Below, piece by piece: positions 48,041-48,592 of a stretch of 48,592 bases of DNA. Source of the DNA: a virus; IMG/VR virus record IMGVR_UViG_3300009502_000073, positions 1 to 48,592 of that record; one strand, 5' to 3'. The notes under the pieces were generated by a model, which had not been told where the DNA came from, did no database searches, and saw only the letters and a program-made list of their open reading frames with translations. Position numbers and translations under genes: made by a program. Every line of letters begins with the position of its first letter. Within the stretch, counting starts at the first letter, position 1.

Positions 48041-48592
48041 TTTCTGCTTTCTCTACCTTTCTCAGAAGTAATATACCGCACTTCTGTTCGGTCTTAGATA
48101 TATATTCATCAACCAGTTTCCAATTCTTTTTATCCTGCTTCAGGTCTACCGCTACACCGGCACAGCCATAGGGATAGCCGATTTGACTGTCGTGGAAAAT
48201 CAGGAATCCATTAGGCTTTAGGAACTCACTATAAGTCTTCACATCAGCCTTGACACCATCATACATATGATCGCCATCAATCAGAATCGCATCGAAACAT
48301 ACCCTAAGCTGCCGCAGGCAGGCCACTGTATCTTCATGATGGCTGTCACCTATAATCTCTTCATGTGGGATATCTCGAAGGACGTAGGAGCGTATATGGG
48401 CTTTGGGATGCTGGTTGTTATCGATCAGAACCATTCGCTTCGGATGGAAATAATGATCGATAAGGAAAGCTGAACCACCAGCAGCGGAACCAATTTCCAG
48501 ATAATTCTCAATGGTATCATCCAGCATCGCTTTGATGCAGGGAGCCAGTTCGTCAGGTACTTGTTGAGCTTGGACACCGCCCTCGAAACTTC
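48024..48592 (-). CDS. SAM-dependent methyltransferase, C-terminal part (starts at 259 after circularisation)
   Basis: This is the main part of a 234-residue class I methyltransferase. YLEIGSAAGGSAFLIDHY is motif I, MVLIDNNQHPK marks the end of strand 2, IIGDSHHEDTV and ILIDGDHMYDGVKADVKTY give the strand 4 region with the pattern of Methyltransf_24/cephalosporin-hydroxylase-type proteins that often modify sugars. Together with the two glycosyltransferases it may methylate a sugar attached to the virion or to a host polymer. Confidence 0.85.
   Translation of the reverse strand, partial: SFEGGVQAQQVPDELAPCIKAMLDDTIENYLEIGSAAGGSAFLIDHYFHPKRMVLIDNNQHPKAHIRSYVLRDIPHEEIIGDSHHEDTVACLRQLRVCFDAILIDGDHMYDGVKADVKTYSEFLKPNGFLIFHDSQIGYPYGCAGVAVDLKQDKKNWKLVDEYISKTEQKCGILLLRKVEKAENVNET
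48470..48592. repeat. Terminal direct repeat, right copy
   Basis: Second copy of the 123-base sequence at 1-123. Removing one copy gives a circle of 48,469 bp. Confidence 0.95.

Noticed and set aside
1-48592. Lysogeny functions and CRISPR arrays
   Set aside because: No integrase, excisionase, CI-type repressor or regularly spaced repeats with spacers were found; the repeats at 39199-41388 are coding.

Overview
The window is a complete, circularly assembled genome of a tailed phage with a long non-contractile tail (siphovirus, Caudoviricetes). Bases 1-123 are identical to 48470-48592, so the unique length is 48,469 bp and one methyltransferase gene runs across the ends. The host is very probably a Gram-negative (diderm) bacterium, because the lysis cassette has an inner-membrane spanin with a lipoprotein outer spanin nested inside it. 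I see no integrase, immunity repressor, tRNA or CRISPR array. Nearly all genes lie on the minus strand with strong AGGAG-type ribosome sites and many ATGA/TAATG overlaps; only a small-gene module at 16.0-17.9 kb is on the plus strand.

Late (virion) region, read leftward from 15.7 kb through base 1 and on from 48.6 to 35.4 kb: HNH nuclease, small terminase (P27), a methyltransferase-like gene, a zinc-ribbon protein, large terminase interrupted by an intein, membrane protein, portal, ClpP-type protease, HK97-type major capsid protein, two capsid-associated proteins, lysis cassette (endopeptidase, nested spanins, holin candidate), head-tail adaptor, head closure, tail terminator, a four-gene glycosyltransferase/methyltransferase cassette, major tail protein, tail chaperone with a programmed -1 frameshift, gp10-like protein, tape measure, a giant repeat-containing tail protein, fibre proteins and a GIY-YIG nuclease.

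Early region, read leftward from 35.3 to 18.3 kb: recombination and repair genes (two PD-(D/E)XK nucleases, a Sak4-like ATPase, an SSB-like protein, ParB-like protein, SMC-like ATPase, ERCC4 nuclease, DinG-like helicase), two DNA adenine methyltransferases, a Lar-like protein, homing-type nucleases, a membrane-anchored lytic transglycosylase and a ribbon-helix-helix regulator. No DNA polymerase or primase is visible, so replication probably uses the host replisome. Six near-identical promoters (core AAAATA-N4-TTGACA) punctuate the minus strand. A divergent AT-rich region at 15.7-16.0 kb, with one exact DnaA box, separates early/late leftward genes from the plus-strand module and is the best origin candidate.

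The most unusual items are a strongly folded, apparently minus-strand RNA of about 230 nt at 19981-20210 that lies between small genes and encodes no protein I can see; an approximately 730-residue array of 18 beta-propeller-like repeats inserted into a tail protein; a class 3-type intein in the terminase P-loop; an MT-A70 methyltransferase split by a seven-A tract; and the virion glycosylation cassette inserted between tail terminator and major tail protein.
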